DNA of 64,000 nucleotides from Paenibacillus sp. GSMTC-2017 (GTDB lineage: Bacteria > Bacillota > Bacilli > Paenibacillales > Paenibacillaceae): the NCBI RefSeq assembly GCF_016019935.1, contig NZ_JAECMT010000003.1:122-64121 (forward strand), in the 5' to 3' direction. The notes beneath the pieces were generated by a model. It was given only the letters and a program-made list of their open reading frames with translations, was not told the origin of the DNA and ran no database searches. The position numbers and the translations under genes are program-made. This document shows, one piece after another, positions 36,078 to 48,800 of the stretch; positions within the stretch are counted from its first letter, which is position 1, and the number at the start of each line of letters is the position of its first letter.

Positions 36078-39000
36078 ATGAGAGAGTTTAACAAAAGTAT
36101 TGCAATGTTATTGATTATTGTATTAGTAGTAGCATCCTTTCCTTTAACAGTTAGTGCAAACAACGTTCCAGTAATGAAAGAAGGATGGGGGGATTGGAAG
36201 CAAATTGGTTCGGTTACGGACAATGTATACGGTAACGTAATTGTTTCTGATCCAACTGAAAACATTGTTCGCATATTTAATAGTGATGAAACGGTGAGCC
36301 AGATTATTGGAGTACCGGGCACTTCAGGAAATAGTAATCATGAACTTAACGCTCCTAAAGCGCTAGCTATTCATCCCAATGGAAATTTATATGTAGGTGA
36401 CTACAGAAACAACCGAATTCAAGTTTTCCAGAGAGATGAAGGAACAGGTTTATTCGGATACTTTGAAACACTAGACCTCGGATATATACCGATGTCGATT
36501 GTAATTGACTCCGATGGAAATCTCATTGTTGCGGACACTATCACTAACAACAAAATTGAAATTTATTATGTGGATGGTACAACACAATCCTTAGTTACAA
36601 ATGGATCACTCACTGATCTATCGATAGATTCTAATGGGAATTTATACGGGGTAGATCTATATGGTTATGTAGTAGTGAAATTTGATAAATTAACCCCAAC
36701 AGAATATAGTACGACAGAGGTTGTTGTAGCAGGGGTTAGAGGTACATCGGGAAGTGATGAGCTGCATTTTAATATGCCAAGTCAACTTACTATTGATAGT
36801 AATGACAATATATATGTTTTGGACACAGGGAATAAAAGAGTTCAAGTATTGAATAGTACGGGCGGGCTTACTGCGACATTAGATCTACAAAACATAGCAC
36901 ATTGGGAAACGGATATTTTTATATCAAAAGAAGGGATGTTTTGGTTAGGAAACAATTATCCTGCTCATGTTGGTGTATTTGCCTATAATCCAGCAGATAG
37001 TCTTAATTATGCTAAGAGACTAGGAGAAAAGGCTCTTGCTCCGCTATTAAGTGATGTAGCGGCTTCTCGCGGAGACACGGATTGGACGACACGGATTTCT
37101 GGTACTGCAGCAGAAGGAAATCATCTAGCTATTAAAGTATCGAATTCCAGTACAGCTACGCCTTATATTGGTGAATATGTACCTGAAGGTACAATTAATC
37201 CCTATTTGAGCACTGATATATCCGCGGACTCCAATTTTAATAAGTATGTAGCTGTATACGAACTTAATGAAAATAACAACATAATCAAATTTGCTCAAAT
37301 CGAGCTGACTGATGATGATGTTAAGCAGCCAAAGCCTTTCGCAGATCCACTTTACTATCAATCGGTCAACAAAGGTAGCGAGCTATTTACAACACAAATT
37401 AGTTTGAATCCAGTTACAGATGTTGGAAATCGGATCGTTGCTGTCGTTTCAAATCAATTAATTGATACACCTTATATTGGCGATAGTGCTCCAAGTGGAG
37501 CAAATGTCATCGATCCATATGAGGGGACAGATATATCTGGTGTTGATCCTGTTACGAACAAGTTTATTGCCCTTTATGAAGTAGATACAAAAGGGAATGT
37601 TATTAAATTCGCATCAATCACATTAGACTACGACCATATTAAATCACCGTATCCGACTGACTTAGATTTTGAAGGACTCTCAGAATTTGTAGCTCCAGGA
37701 AAAGTTGTACCACCGTTTAAAGTGTTATTTGTAGATGATGATGACAATATTGAAACTAGTCGTAACTCTTTTGACGAAAAAGATATTGTAACTATTTCAG
37801 TTGATAGTGAAGATGAAGAGAACATTCCACTAACGTATACTTCTTCTCTCATTGTAAATGGTGTAGCTACGATTAGCGGATTAACTTTCCCAACAAACTG
37901 GAAAGGTGAAACAGACCTTGATTTTGAAGCAGGGTCTGGAATTCCAGATCGTACTTTACATGAAGATAAAAGGATAGTTGTAGGGGATATCTCATTAGGT
38001 GGTGATGGCAGTCCACTAGCGATAAACCTTTCTGATGAAGGAGATATAAGTGCTTATTTGTTGCAAGGCAATGGGTACGTGCGACAATATTATGGTCATG
38101 ACGCGTGGGGTACTAATCTATTTCTTACGAATCAGTTAGGAGAAACTAAACGGTATACTTCTCCGTTTTATTCCAATGAATCTGAAGGAACTCTAGCTTT
38201 AGGCATAGGTAACATTACGAAGCAGAGTGACAATAGTATAGAAATAGTGTGGCTATTGGAAGACGGAAGTTTGCAATTAAAGCAGTCGATTACGTACAAT
38301 TCAGGCGACTATTTCTACGAGAAGAAATGGTCGTTAGAAAATGTATCAGCAGACCATGCATACTCAAATGTAAAGATTATTCATGGTGGGGATTCTTACT
38401 TCTATGGGGAAGATAACGCCCGTGCTTATTGGAATGAACAATTAAACATGATCTTTTTACGCAATGAGTTTATGGATAAATCGGGTGTTATGAGCTTTTA
38501 TGGCAGCAAATCCAGCCCTGCTGATCAGTACTATGGAGGGAAATTCGACGATGGTAATAAGGAAGCTTCTGAAGGTAACTTAACAAATCGTTTGAATCAT
38601 AGCGGTGAAGGTGGAGAGGAAGAAGAGTTTGTAGATGCAGGCTATCAATTGCAATGGAATCGCAGCTCCCTTACATCTGGACAGAAGTGGGATGTTATTT
38701 CTTACGAACGCTGGACTGGAGCTGGATTAACTCAAATTTTAGCACCTGAGAATCAATCTGCTCCATTGAATAAAGAGGTTACTTATCGGTTTGCAGTATT
38801 GAATTTATTCAAGAATGACCAGACTGTAGACGGAACTAACTTCGACCTAACTGCGGTGTCTGAACATGGATGGCCAGTAGAAATTGTGGGTGGAAACAGT
38901 GTTGTAATTAAGTCAGGGAATACCACATTTGTAGATGTAAAAACGACTGTACCAGGGGATACGTTCCACAAATCAGATAAGCTTACATTTACAGCAAAGG

Positions 39001-40484
39001 CACAAATAGAGGGTAGCACAGCAGCTACGGAGCTTGTTACGACGAAAGTAACCAATCCGTTAGAACCGAAACCAGATCCAGAACCAACACCAGAGCCAAC
39101 AACTCCAACGTCAACAATAGAAGAAATTACAGTTGAAATTGAGACAGGCGATGCAGGACTTGGCAATACGATATCCAAAACGAAGGTCGTTCGCGAAACT
39201 GCTGCAAATGGAACGCAAAAGGATAAGGTGACATTATCTAGAGAAGCTTCAGAAGAGGCGGTAAAAAAAGCAAATGAGCAAGGACTTGATACGGTACGTA
39301 TCGTCATTCCAGATGCAAAAGATAACGTCGTTGAAGTGAAGGTTGATATCCCTCTTTCAGCGCTTAAATCACTGCAAACTGGACAACATCATTTGGAGCT
39401 GTTCACTGAAAATATGAGAATTTTAGTACCTGCTTCATCGTTAAGCAGCTTTGATAAGGACATGTATTTCCGTATCGTCCCAATAAAAGAGGAGCCTCAA
39501 AAGAAGGAAGTAGTAGAGCGTGCTAAACAGGAACAAATCGTAAAAGAAATGGCTCAAGGCATGAAGATCAACGTTCTCGGCCGACCAATGATCGTGGAGA
39601 CGAATATGGAGAACCGTCCTGTCGTTCTTTATCTCCCGCTGAAAAATGTACTTCCTTCGGACGAGAAGGAGCGTCAAGAGATACTTGATAACCTCGTTAT
39701 CTATATCGAGCATGATGATGGTACGAAGGAGCTTGTAACGGGCAAATTGGTCAATTACAGAAACGGAGAACAAGGAATCGAGTTCCACACAAATAAATTT
39801 AGTACGTTCACTATGCTGTATGTTGAAGGCTTGAAGGAACGCCAAAATAAACCGGAAGATGAGCATAAGGCATACATTAAAGGTTATGCGGGTCAATTAT
39901 TTAAGCCAGAAAAACATATCGACCGCAGTGAAGTAGCAGCTATTTTAGATAGAGTAATGGATAAGGAAGCTACACAAACGGCAAAAACGTATACAGACCT
40001 GTCACCATCACATTGGGCAAAAGAAAACATTGATCAGGTTACAAAGATGGGGTTAATGAGCGGTTACCAAACAGAAACGTTCCAACCAGAAAAGGCCATT
40101 ACACGTGGTGAAATGGCAACCATTGTGAGCCGGCTAATTGAGAAGCAAACTGGGGATAAAGGCGCAGAAGGAAGCGGAGCTGTACCTAAGCAAAATTTCT
40201 CGGATATAGATGGACACTGGGCAAAGGAAGCAATCGAAAAGGCTCATGGAGCGGGAATAATAACTGGTTATACTGATCATACGTTCCGTCCAGATCATCT
40301 GTTGACACGTGCAGAAGCAGTGACGATTATAAATAAGTTGCTTGGCAGAGGACCTCTGTCAGGTGGTAGCTTAAATCAGTGGAATGATGTGACTGAGTCT
40401 CATTGGGCACTTGGTCATATTCAAGAAGCTTCCATAGATCACAACTATGAAAAAAAGGTGAGCGGTGGCGAGCAATTGAAATGA
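36078..40484 (+). CDS. S-layer-anchored surface protein with NHL propeller
   Basis: A 1468-residue secreted protein. A signal peptide (ending near SANNV) is followed by NHL-type propeller repeats to about 300 (LAIHPNGNLYVGDYRNNRIQVF; LTIDSNDNIYVLDTGNKRVQVL). Two related modules of about 100 residues follow at 327-525, each with a TPYIG and a KFIALYE/KYVAVYE segment. A long middle region is unassigned, then a Pro-Glu-Thr linker (about 997-1016). Three S-layer-homology domains (1263-1468) end in the usual HWAKE motifs and should bind secondary wall polymer. ATG at 36078 is preferred for its upstream GAGAGG; another ATG lies 7 codons earlier. Confidence 0.87.
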   Translation: MREFNKSIAMLLIIVLVVASFPLTVSANNVPVMKEGWGDWKQIGSVTDNVYGNVIVSDPTENIVRIFNSDETVSQIIGVPGTSGNSNHELNAPKALAIHPNGNLYVGDYRNNRIQVFQRDEGTGLFGYFETLDLGYIPMSIVIDSDGNLIVADTITNNKIEIYYVDGTTQSLVTNGSLTDLSIDSNGNLYGVDLYGYVVVKFDKLTPTEYSTTEVVVAGVRGTSGSDELHFNMPSQLTIDSNDNIYVLDTGNKRVQVLNSTGGLTATLDLQNIAHWETDIFISKEGMFWLGNNYPAHVGVFAYNPADSLNYAKRLGEKALAPLLSDVAASRGDTDWTTRISGTAAEGNHLAIKVSNSSTATPYIGEYVPEGTINPYLSTDISADSNFNKYVAVYELNENNNIIKFAQIELTDDDVKQPKPFADPLYYQSVNKGSELFTTQISLNPVTDVGNRIVAVVSNQLIDTPYIGDSAPSGANVIDPYEGTDISGVDPVTNKFIALYEVDTKGNVIKFASITLDYDHIKSPYPTDLDFEGLSEFVAPGKVVPPFKVLFVDDDDNIETSRNSFDEKDIVTISVDSEDEENIPLTYTSSLIVNGVATISGLTFPTNWKGETDLDFEAGSGIPDRTLHEDKRIVVGDISLGGDGSPLAINLSDEGDISAYLLQGNGYVRQYYGHDAWGTNLFLTNQLGETKRYTSPFYSNESEGTLALGIGNITKQSDNSIEIVWLLEDGSLQLKQSITYNSGDYFYEKKWSLENVSADHAYSNVKIIHGGDSYFYGEDNARAYWNEQLNMIFLRNEFMDKSGVMSFYGSKSSPADQYYGGKFDDGNKEASEGNLTNRLNHSGEGGEEEEFVDAGYQLQWNRSSLTSGQKWDVISYERWTGAGLTQILAPENQSAPLNKEVTYRFAVLNLFKNDQTVDGTNFDLTAVSEHGWPVEIVGGNSVVIKSGNTTFVDVKTTVPGDTFHKSDKLTFTAKAQIEGSTAATELVTTKVTNPLEPKPDPEPTPEPTTPTSTIEEITVEIETGDAGLGNTISKTKVVRETAANGTQKDKVTLSREASEEAVKKANEQGLDTVRIVIPDAKDNVVEVKVDIPLSALKSLQTGQHHLELFTENMRILVPASSLSSFDKDMYFRIVPIKEEPQKKEVVERAKQEQIVKEMAQGMKINVLGRPMIVETNMENRPVVLYLPLKNVLPSDEKERQEILDNLVIYIEHDDGTKELVTGKLVNYRNGEQGIEFHTNKFSTFTMLYVEGLKERQNKPEDEHKAYIKGYAGQLFKPEKHIDRSEVAAILDRVMDKEATQTAKTYTDLSPSHWAKENIDQVTKMGLMSGYQTETFQPEKAITRGEMATIVSRLIEKQTGDKGAEGSGAVPKQNFSDIDGHWAKEAIEKAHGAGIITGYTDHTFRPDHLLTRAEAVTIINKLLGRGPLSGGSLNQWNDVTESHWALGHIQEASIDHNYEKKVSGGEQLK

Positions 40485-40537
40485 AGAAATTGACTTAATA
40501 TTTATAGGGATCATTCTATAAATGATTTAAAAAGAGA

Positions 40538-40565
40538 AACCCGGCCACAATGGCCGGGTTTTTTT
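40538..40565. terminator. Terminator between converging genes
   Basis: Stem AACCCGGCCA / TGGCCGGGTT with a 2-4 base loop and a T run on the + strand. The A-rich left flank may let it serve the minus-strand gene as well. Confidence 0.9.
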
Positions 40566-40585
40566 ATAAGTCTCACTGAATACGG

Positions 40586-41587
40586 TTACAAAGATAGTCC
40601 AACACTTAAACCGCTAGTTGGCTGTCCCATCCATATATAAATGAACATAAGGCCAAACAGTAAAACGCAGAAAAGTAGAAGAAGCAATGAATGGCGAAGA
40701 ATTGGAAAGCGCTTTAATTTATGCAAAAATGGATGTTTGTCCCGTCCGCCAACTAAAAAAATGATAAGCAGCGTGTGAACGACTAAATGCCCGATAATCT
40801 CTGTCCAACCAAATAGGACAGTTGTAGTCAGAAATAGACCTGTTAGCAATAGCGCAGTAAATCGGTTTAATAGTCCTACAATAAATGCCCATGCTAAACC
40901 TAGTTCAATAAAAGCACTAATAAGAACAAATTCTTCTACTGTGAATCCCATTGGTGTGATGCTATATTCGTGCATGAGAGAACATGCAAGTTTGGCAAGC
41001 GTAAGCTTCTCCATAGCTAACCACGCTAGTGACAAACCTGTAAAGCTGTATAGGACAGCTAATGCGGTATGGTGAAAGCGAGTTGCGGCAACAAATAAAT
41101 AATAGATTACTCCTAGGTAAAATATATAGTCGAGGGAATGGAATAGTCCGTACGTAATAGATGCTATCATAAAAAGTGTTAACAGTGCTGCACCACTTAT
41201 GACTAATGTTCTTTTGTGATAAAGCCCAATAATGGCAATAATAAGAAGTACATAGACACCCCAGTGCTGGGTAACTAAATCAGGTGCAAGATATGTTCCT
41301 GTAATAAGCTGAAGCAATAACGCCAGCCCTAGGCCAACACGTAAAACTATAAATTGATAGGGTTCTAGTTTTTTTAGAAAACAATGTAATCGTTCTACAA
41401 ATGGTATTCGCATAAAAGCGGTGTCAAATATAGATGCTAAAAGAATTATGACTAATGTAAAAGCGAACCAAAATAGAAAGGTGGGCGTGACAACAGTTGA
41501 AAACCCTTGCGGAGTCCAATCTGTATCACGAACAAACCATTTAACATGTAAGTAAGGTCCCATAACAATGTTCAGAAAAGTATACAA
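40586..41587 (-). CDS. Polytopic membrane protein (HTTM/DoxX-like)
   Basis: A 333-residue protein with about eight to nine hydrophobic helices. Segments such as RVGLGLALLLQLITGTYLAPDL and AFIELGLAWAFIVGLLNRFTA recall DoxX and HTTM-type membrane proteins, but no diagnostic residues settle the family. The TTG at 41587 is chosen because AGGAGG stands 8 bases upstream; an upstream ATG at 41653 has no such site. It faces the surface protein gene and is divergent from the panD-NRPS operon. Function unknown. Confidence 0.65.
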   Translation of the reverse strand: MYTFLNIVMGPYLHVKWFVRDTDWTPQGFSTVVTPTFLFWFAFTLVIILLASIFDTAFMRIPFVERLHCFLKKLEPYQFIVLRVGLGLALLLQLITGTYLAPDLVTQHWGVYVLLIIAIIGLYHKRTLVISGAALLTLFMIASITYGLFHSLDYIFYLGVIYYLFVAATRFHHTALAVLYSFTGLSLAWLAMEKLTLAKLACSLMHEYSITPMGFTVEEFVLISAFIELGLAWAFIVGLLNRFTALLLTGLFLTTTVLFGWTEIIGHLVVHTLLIIFLVGGRDKHPFLHKLKRFPILRHSLLLLLFCVLLFGLMFIYIWMGQPTSGLSVGLSL

Positions 41588-42482
41588 TATATTTCCCTCC
41601 TTTAATGGCTCAATCTCAACACCAGTCCTATTAATAGTCATTAGTGATAGCAATTTCCGAACTTATGGCTAACGAACCTAGTAACTCTTATTTGACCAAT
41701 TTCTTGAATATAAGCACAATGCGATTCGTTAGCTGGTCAGCATGCTAATCACAATATATTCCGATATATAATTTGGATTAGATATAAATAACAAATCTAA
41801 TAAATGTATGCGAAATTTAATTAAATTAATGTAAATAACTATTTTACAAATGATATGCAGAAATACTATCAACTACAGACGGAGAAACACTAAATGTGAT
41901 GACTCTGGATTTTTGACGACCTCTTATATAATGCTCGAAACTATACAAAAAATGACTGAAACGATCAAAAAATCAAATTTTCCCCCTTTTTACAGGATAA
42001 TCTCCCTTACTTTAAAGCGTTAATCCATCTACTATATGAATGAGGTCCAATCATTGAAAAGTGTAAATTTTAATAGATTAGTGATAATGGACTAATAATT
42101 ATTCCGTTCTTTGATAACTAAATAGTATGAATGAGCACCCTCTTTACCCGTTTTTATGACAAAATGCAAGGAAAGCAATCACCCCCTTAGTTGTTGACAG
42201 CTAGATTTGCACTCACATCAAGCTGTACCAGTCTTCCACCTACAAGATTCATACTCTCAAAGATTTAATCTCTCGCAATTATCTCTCACATACAGATTTT
42301 CAACTCTCTCAACTACTCAGATGACCCTAACTCACTAGAAATTATGAACATTAAAAGTGAATATATCTCTTTTAATATTCCAATTTATTGTAAATAGTTA
42401 ACTATTAAAGAAGGAAGTGCTAATTTTTTATTAAGATTTATTTGATCCTAAAAAACCACTATTCCATAAGGAGCGTGTCATT
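41588..42482. promoter_or_regulatory. Long AT-rich leader of the panD-NRPS cluster
   Basis: An 895-bp gap with no gene that I can support. It must carry the promoters of the divergent membrane protein gene and of panD. Two symmetric elements stand out near the panD end: ATTAAAAG / CTTTTAAT (42350-42376) and the 14-bp palindrome AATAGTTAACTATT (42393-42406). Its size and composition suggest complex regulation, but no box can be named. Confidence 0.5.
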
Positions 42483-42866
42483 ATGTTCAGAGAAATCCAC
42501 AAGTCCAAGATTCACCGTGCAGTTGTAACGGAAGCAAATTTAAATTATGTAGGTAGCATCACGATAGCTGAAGACATACTTGAGGCTTCGAATATTCTAG
42601 AGAACGAAAAAGTACAAGTTGTAAATATTAATAATGGAGCAAGGCTTGAAACGTATGCGATTACGGGCCCGAGAGGCTCTGGAGTCATTTGTTTGAATGG
42701 TGCGGCAGCAAGATTAGTACAACCTGGTGATCGAGTTATCATTATCTCCTATGCAATGATGGATGAGAATGAGGCTAAAGGTTATAAGCCGAATGTCGTA
42801 ATTATGGATGAAAATAATCGTATCGTAACAGATACGTATCAAGAGCTGCACTCTACGACGGTTTAA
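42483..42866 (+). CDS. panD: Aspartate 1-decarboxylase
   Basis: A 127-residue PanD, which converts L-aspartate to beta-alanine for pantothenate synthesis. The self-cleavage site is G-S in [10 protein letters not shown] (Gly24-Ser25), which yields the pyruvoyl cofactor. The conserved [23 protein letters not shown] follows. Length is normal. There is no panB or panC beside it; instead the NRPS gene begins 27 bp downstream, so the two are probably co-transcribed. It may supply beta-alanine as a building block or raise phosphopantetheine supply for the carrier domains. AAGGAG precedes the ATG. Confidence 0.95.
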   Translation: MFREIHKSKIHRAVVTEANLNYVGSITIAEDILEASNILENEKVQVVNINNGARLETYAITGPRGSGVICLNGAAARLVQPGDRVIIISYAMMDENEAKGYKPNVVIMDENNRIVTDTYQELHSTTV

Positions 42867-42893
42867 TTTAACGACGGAAAGTAGGGGAGCTAT

Positions 42894-45800
42894 ATGAATT
42901 CGATTCAAAATCTCTCAGGCGTATTATCCGCACGTTTGGCAAGTAAAGCCGGAATAACGTTCTGCGAAGCGGGCAAAGAACGGTTCATGTCGTATGGTCA
43001 ATTGCTCCAAAAGGCACAAATGGTGCTGGGTCAATTTCAAAATAAAGGTTTGGGTATTGGGGATTATGCCATATTGCAGACAGAAGATAACGAACGGTTC
43101 TTAGTTCTATTCTGGGCATGTGTACTCGGCGGAATTATTCCGGTACCTTTAACAGCCGGTCGCACAGATGAAGGTAGGAAAAAGTTACTCCAAGTAAAGC
43201 GACAACTTGGGGATCCTTACTTGCTCTGTGAAGCGGAAATATTGGAATCAATCGTTGCTTATTGTGAGAAGAATGGCGAGCAAGCCGCGGCTAATGAGCT
43301 CACGCAAAGGTTGTTACCTATAAGTGAGCTGATGTTGGATGAAACGGAAAATGGCCACTTGGGTAGCATCTATGAAGCTGATGCTGATGATGTTGCATTT
43401 ATCCAATTTACTTCCGGCTCTACTGGTGATCCAAAGGGCGTCGTATTAACTCATGGCAATTTGCTCTCGAATATGAAAGCGATTATTGCAGGGGCAGGTT
43501 CTACAGAAGCAGACTCATCATTAAGTTGGCTACCACTTACGCATGATATGGGTTTAATCGGATTTCACCTTACACCACTGTTAGGTGGATTAAACCAGTG
43601 GCAGATGCCGACTTCAATGTTTGTGCTCCACCCTATGAAGTGGATGGAGATAACGAATCGTCATCGCATCACATGTCTGTCTTCACCGAATTTTGGTTAT
43701 GTTCACTTTCTCCAGCACTTTAAGGCTGAGGCAGCTTTGGATTGGGATTTATCATCTGTTCGTTTAATTTTCAACGGTGCTGAGCCGATATCTGCTTTAC
43801 ATTGTCGCGAATTTATCGAGCATATGAAGCCTTATGGGCTACGGGAACAATGTATTTTCCCGGTTTATGGACTTGCAGAAGCAAGTTTGGCTGTTACTTT
43901 CCCACATGTGGAGGAACGTCTACATTCATTGGTTTTGAACAGGAAAGGTATCCAAATCGGAGATTCGATACAAACGGTTTCAGTGGACCACTCGGATGGT
44001 GTAGAAATCGTAGAGCTTGGGTTTCCTGTAGCAGAATGTCAACTGCGTATTTGCAACGAATCGGGAGAAGAAGTAGCTGACGGTATCGTTGGTGTGCTTC
44101 ACATTCGGGGTAGTAATGTGACACGTGGATATTTTAATCGTCCAGATGTGAATAGCGTATTGATATCTCCGGAAGGTTGGCTGAATACCGGTGATCTTGG
44201 ATTTATACAAGAAGGTCGATTATATGTGACCGGCCGTATGAAGGACGTTATTTTCGCTAACGGACAGAACGTTTATCCGCATGATCTAGAATCATTAATT
44301 AGTGAAATAAAGGGCGCAGAAATTGGCAAAACGGCAGTCTGTGCTGTACAGGATGAAGTTACTAAGCAGGACGAAATAGCAGTGTTTGTACAATACCGTG
44401 GCAAATTGAACGGTTTTATGTCGATTAGAAACAATGTCCAAGGTCTACTTAATCGTAAAACGGGCCTTCATGTGAGTCTGATTGTACCCGTTCGGCGAAT
44501 TCCTAAGACAACATCAGGCAAGATTCAACGTTATGCTCTTGTCGAAAGTATGCGAGAAGGCGAATTTACTTCGGTACTAGCCGAATTAGAGTTGTTGATT
44601 GCTTCTGAAGTGGTTCCGGTCGTGAATGACCGATTGGTCTCTATAGAATTGGGCACAGAAATTGAGCGTAAACTGTTATTGATTTGGCAAGAAGTGCTGA
44701 AGAGAGAGCAGATCGGAATAGATGACCATTTTTTAGAATTAGGTGGAAATTCGTTGCAAGCTGCGCATGTGGCTACTCGGCTCGAAGATTGTTTTGGGGT
44801 AGAGATTACGCTTAGTGAGTTGTTCCGTTATACGACGATTCGAACTCTCGCAGCTTTTATTGATCAAGTGTCTAAAGAGAATGGATCCAAGTTTACAGGA
44901 AGTGAATTAATCGACAAGTTGCCCTATATGGAGCACTACGCAGCATCTGCAGCCCAGAAGCGATTGTTTATTTTAGAAGAAATGAATCCAGGACTTTTAG
45001 GCTATCATCTGCCACACTCTATTGGGGTGCAAGGTTCGCTCGACAGGGTGAAATTTGAGAACGCTTGGCGGAATCTTGTTAAACGTCATGCTGCTCTAAG
45101 AACTTCCTTTGTTATGGGAGTGGATGGTGTTCAGCAAAGGATAGCAGAACAAGTAACTTTGCCTCTTTCCTACACTGACGGAACTGAGTGGTCAGAGGAT
45201 GATTTAGGGAACCGAATGCGGAAGTTTCTGCAGCCGTTCCAAATGGAGAAAGCTCCACTCTTTCGAGTGGAGCTAGTTTCACTCGGGCGGGAGCGTCAGC
45301 TAATTTGGTTCGATATGCATCACCTAATAACCGATGGCACCTCGATGGGGCTACTCATTGGTGACTTTATAGCTCTATATGATGAACAAGAGCTACCAGC
45401 GATACCGCTACAATACGTTGATATTGTTGCTTGGGAACAAGGAGCTTTGCAAGCGGATCGATTGGGTCGACAACGTTCGTATTGGCGAGAGAAATTTCAA
45501 GATGGGGCTCCTATAGTGAACATGCCATCGAATTATTCCAGACCACTTAATGCTAGTTATAGAGGGGCGACGGAACGATTTACGTTGGACAATGAACTCG
45601 TTTCGGAGCTTAAGTTGGTAGCGGCACGCACAGGCGGCACGTTATACACTGTATTGTTAACGATCTATTATGCGTTAATTTCCAAGTATACAGGCAATGA
45701 AGATGTTGTAGTAGGTACTGCTGTTGCACGTAGAACACGTGCAGAGATGCAACATGTTGTCGGACTATTTGTCAATATGGTCCCGTTAAGACTTAAAGGA

Positions 45801-48800
45801 AATAATGAGTTGTCTTTGGCAGATTGGATGAGGGACTTTAGTAGTAGCATAATGGAGTCACTCAGCAATCAAGATGTTCCGTATGAAGAAATTGTAGAAC
45901 TTGCTGGGGTGAAGCGGGAGCAAGGACGAAACCCTTTATTCGATACTGTTTTTACTTTGCAGAATATGGAGCTTCCTGATTTTAAAGCGTCGGATGTTAC
46001 ATTTCGCACCTCTATGATTGATACAGAGTCTGCAAAATTTGATATGACATGGGAATGCGTTGAATCCAAGGATGGCATCGTTATCTCTGTTGAATATGCT
46101 CTTGATTTATACAGTTCTTCGACAATACGTCAGCTTGCTCGTCATTATATGTCTTTAGCTAAAGGAGTCATTCGTCATTCTGATAAATCATTAGCTGAAC
46201 TCGTCATGCTCGATAAAGCTGAACATGAATTACTCAAGGAGCTTGGTACTGCTTCTCGAACGGATTACCCAAGAGATTTAACACTTAGTGAACTATTCGA
46301 GCGACAAGTAACTCGCGTTCCACATTTGCCTGCTATCGTAATGGATGACAAAGTGATGACTTATATAGAGTTGAATCAAGAAGCGGATAGGCTTGCATAT
46401 TTGCTTCTTCGTTGTGGTGTTCAACCTGGATCACGTGTCGCACTTGTACTACCACGTTCGATAGAAATTCCTGTCGCAATATTAGCAGTATTAAAGACCG
46501 GCTCTGCCTATGTACCCATTTCACCACAATATCCTGCTGAACGTATCCACTTTATGCTGCAAGATAGCGCTTGTACTGTCTTATTAGCATGTACTTCAAC
46601 AGTAGAGATGTGCCATGAGCTTGTAGGCAGTATGTCACTATCGACCCAAGTGATTGATATTGATGCAAAGCCAGAGGAAGCAAACATATCGGATCGCCTT
46701 AGCGAACTACCGCAAGGATCGGCTACAGACCCCGCATATATCATGTATACATCCGGCTCCACAGGGCAGCCCAAAGGGATAGTGACGACACATCGCAATG
46801 TAACGAGGGTGACGGTTGATACCGACTATATCCGTCTTACCGAAGAGGATGCGCTACTTCAACTGTCCAACTATGCGTTCGATGGCTCAACTTTTGATCT
46901 GTTTGGTACGCTCTTGAATGGTGCGAAGTTAGTTATACCAGGCGAAGTTGACGTACTAGATGTAAACAGATTGATCGGGTTAATTGCAAAAGAAAATGTT
47001 ACCGTTTTCTTCGTTACAACGGCACTGTTTAATACAATCGTTGACCATGGACTACAGGAATTATCCGCTGTCCGACATATCTTGTTTGGCGGTGAGCGCG
47101 CATCTGTTCCGCATGTACGAAGAGCATTTCAATCGTTTGGACCAGGTGTGCTGAAACATGTTTACGGTCCTACGGAAACAACCGTATTTGCGACCTGTTA
47201 TACGATAATGGAGCTTGATCTTGATGCAGCCGTTATTCCAATCGGTAAGCCAATCGGACATTCCCAGGCTATCGTTCTGGATAATAACAACAGACTTCTC
47301 CCTGTACTAGTAGAGGGAGAGTTATGTATTGCAGGAGATGGGTTGGCTGCAGGCTACTTGAACTTACCAGAGATGACTGCGGATAAGTTCCTCCCACATC
47401 CCTTCTGGGAAGGGGAAACTATTTATAAGACAGGCGATCTAGTACGTTGGTTGCCTGACGGAAACTTAGAATTTCTTGATCGGAAAGATTCACAAGTGAA
47501 GTTACGAGGCTTCCGCATCGAACTCGGTGAGATCGAAAGTAAATTGCTCGAATGCGAGGGAGTTAGAGAAGCGGTTGTTGCTTTGAAGGTTCAGGATAAT
47601 GATCCACTATTATGTGCATACATAGTGGCGGATGGTGAATTGTCAGCAGATAAGCTACGTGGGGAACTAAGTGGCAGACTGCCGTCATTTATGATTCCAG
47701 CAACAATTGTAAGGCTTGAGAAGTTGCCTCTTACATCAAATGGAAAGGTAGACAAAAAAGCTTTGCCAGAGCCGGATTTTGCTGCTTATGGTGCTTGGAG
47801 GACGGCATCTTATATTGCCCCTGCGTCTGTAACGGAGACCAAAGTGGCAACCATTTGGCAGGAAGTACTTAAGGCAGAAAAGGTTGGCGCTTGCGACAAT
47901 TTCTTTGAACTCGGAGGACATTCGCTTAAAGCATCAACGCTTGTATCGGAAATATATAAGCAATGTGAAGTTAGAATTCCGATTAGAGAAATTTTTGAAC
48001 GCCCTACAGTTAGGGAGCAAGCCGAATGGATAGATGGTGCATTAATCGAGGAATACGAGCCAATTTCATCGATTCCTCTAGCTGATTCTTATCCACTAAG
48101 CTCTGCTCAACAACGTATTTTCCTAATCGAACAATTTGGAGATGTCGGAATTACCTATCATGTTCCGCTTGCTCTGCAATTGACCAATTCTGTCAGTCGT
48201 GAAGATCTAGAGAGAGCTATCCAAACGATCATTAGTGTTCATGAGCCGCTTAGAACATCCTTTCACCTAATTGGTGGTGAAGCACGCCAAGTTGTGCACA
48301 ATGAGGTTTTGTTTGAGCTAAGGGAAGATGATTGTGATAGTGAAGAGTTAGAAAATTGCTTTGAGCAGTTTGTTAAACCGCTTACACTTTCACAAGCGCC
48401 ATTGCTCGATGCACGCCTTGTTAGAATTGAATCGAACACAAGTTATTTATTTCTAAACGTGCATCATATTGCAGCAGATGGCATATCAATGGGACTCATG
48501 ATTGAGCAACTTGTCCATGTGTTGAATGGAGCACAGCTTGAACCAGCACTAATTCAATATAAGGACTATACAGCATGGTCTGCTTCGCAAGTAGGGAATG
48601 AGCTAACGCTTAAGAGCGATCAGTATTGGAGCCAGCAATTGTCAACACCAGCTCCGTTACTTGATATGCTCCTTGATTCACCACGCGGAGAACGCCAATC
48701 TTTTGTTGGAGAAACGATAACTTTCCCATTGTCGGAACAACTGGCGGTGCGTCTGCAAAAACAGTCGGATGAGATGGGCATTAGTTTGAACAGTTTATTG

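Noticed and set aside
38783-39307. 174-codon frame antisense to the surface protein gene
   Set aside because: Low-complexity Ser/Val/Thr content reflects the reverse strand of the Pro-Glu-Thr linker region.
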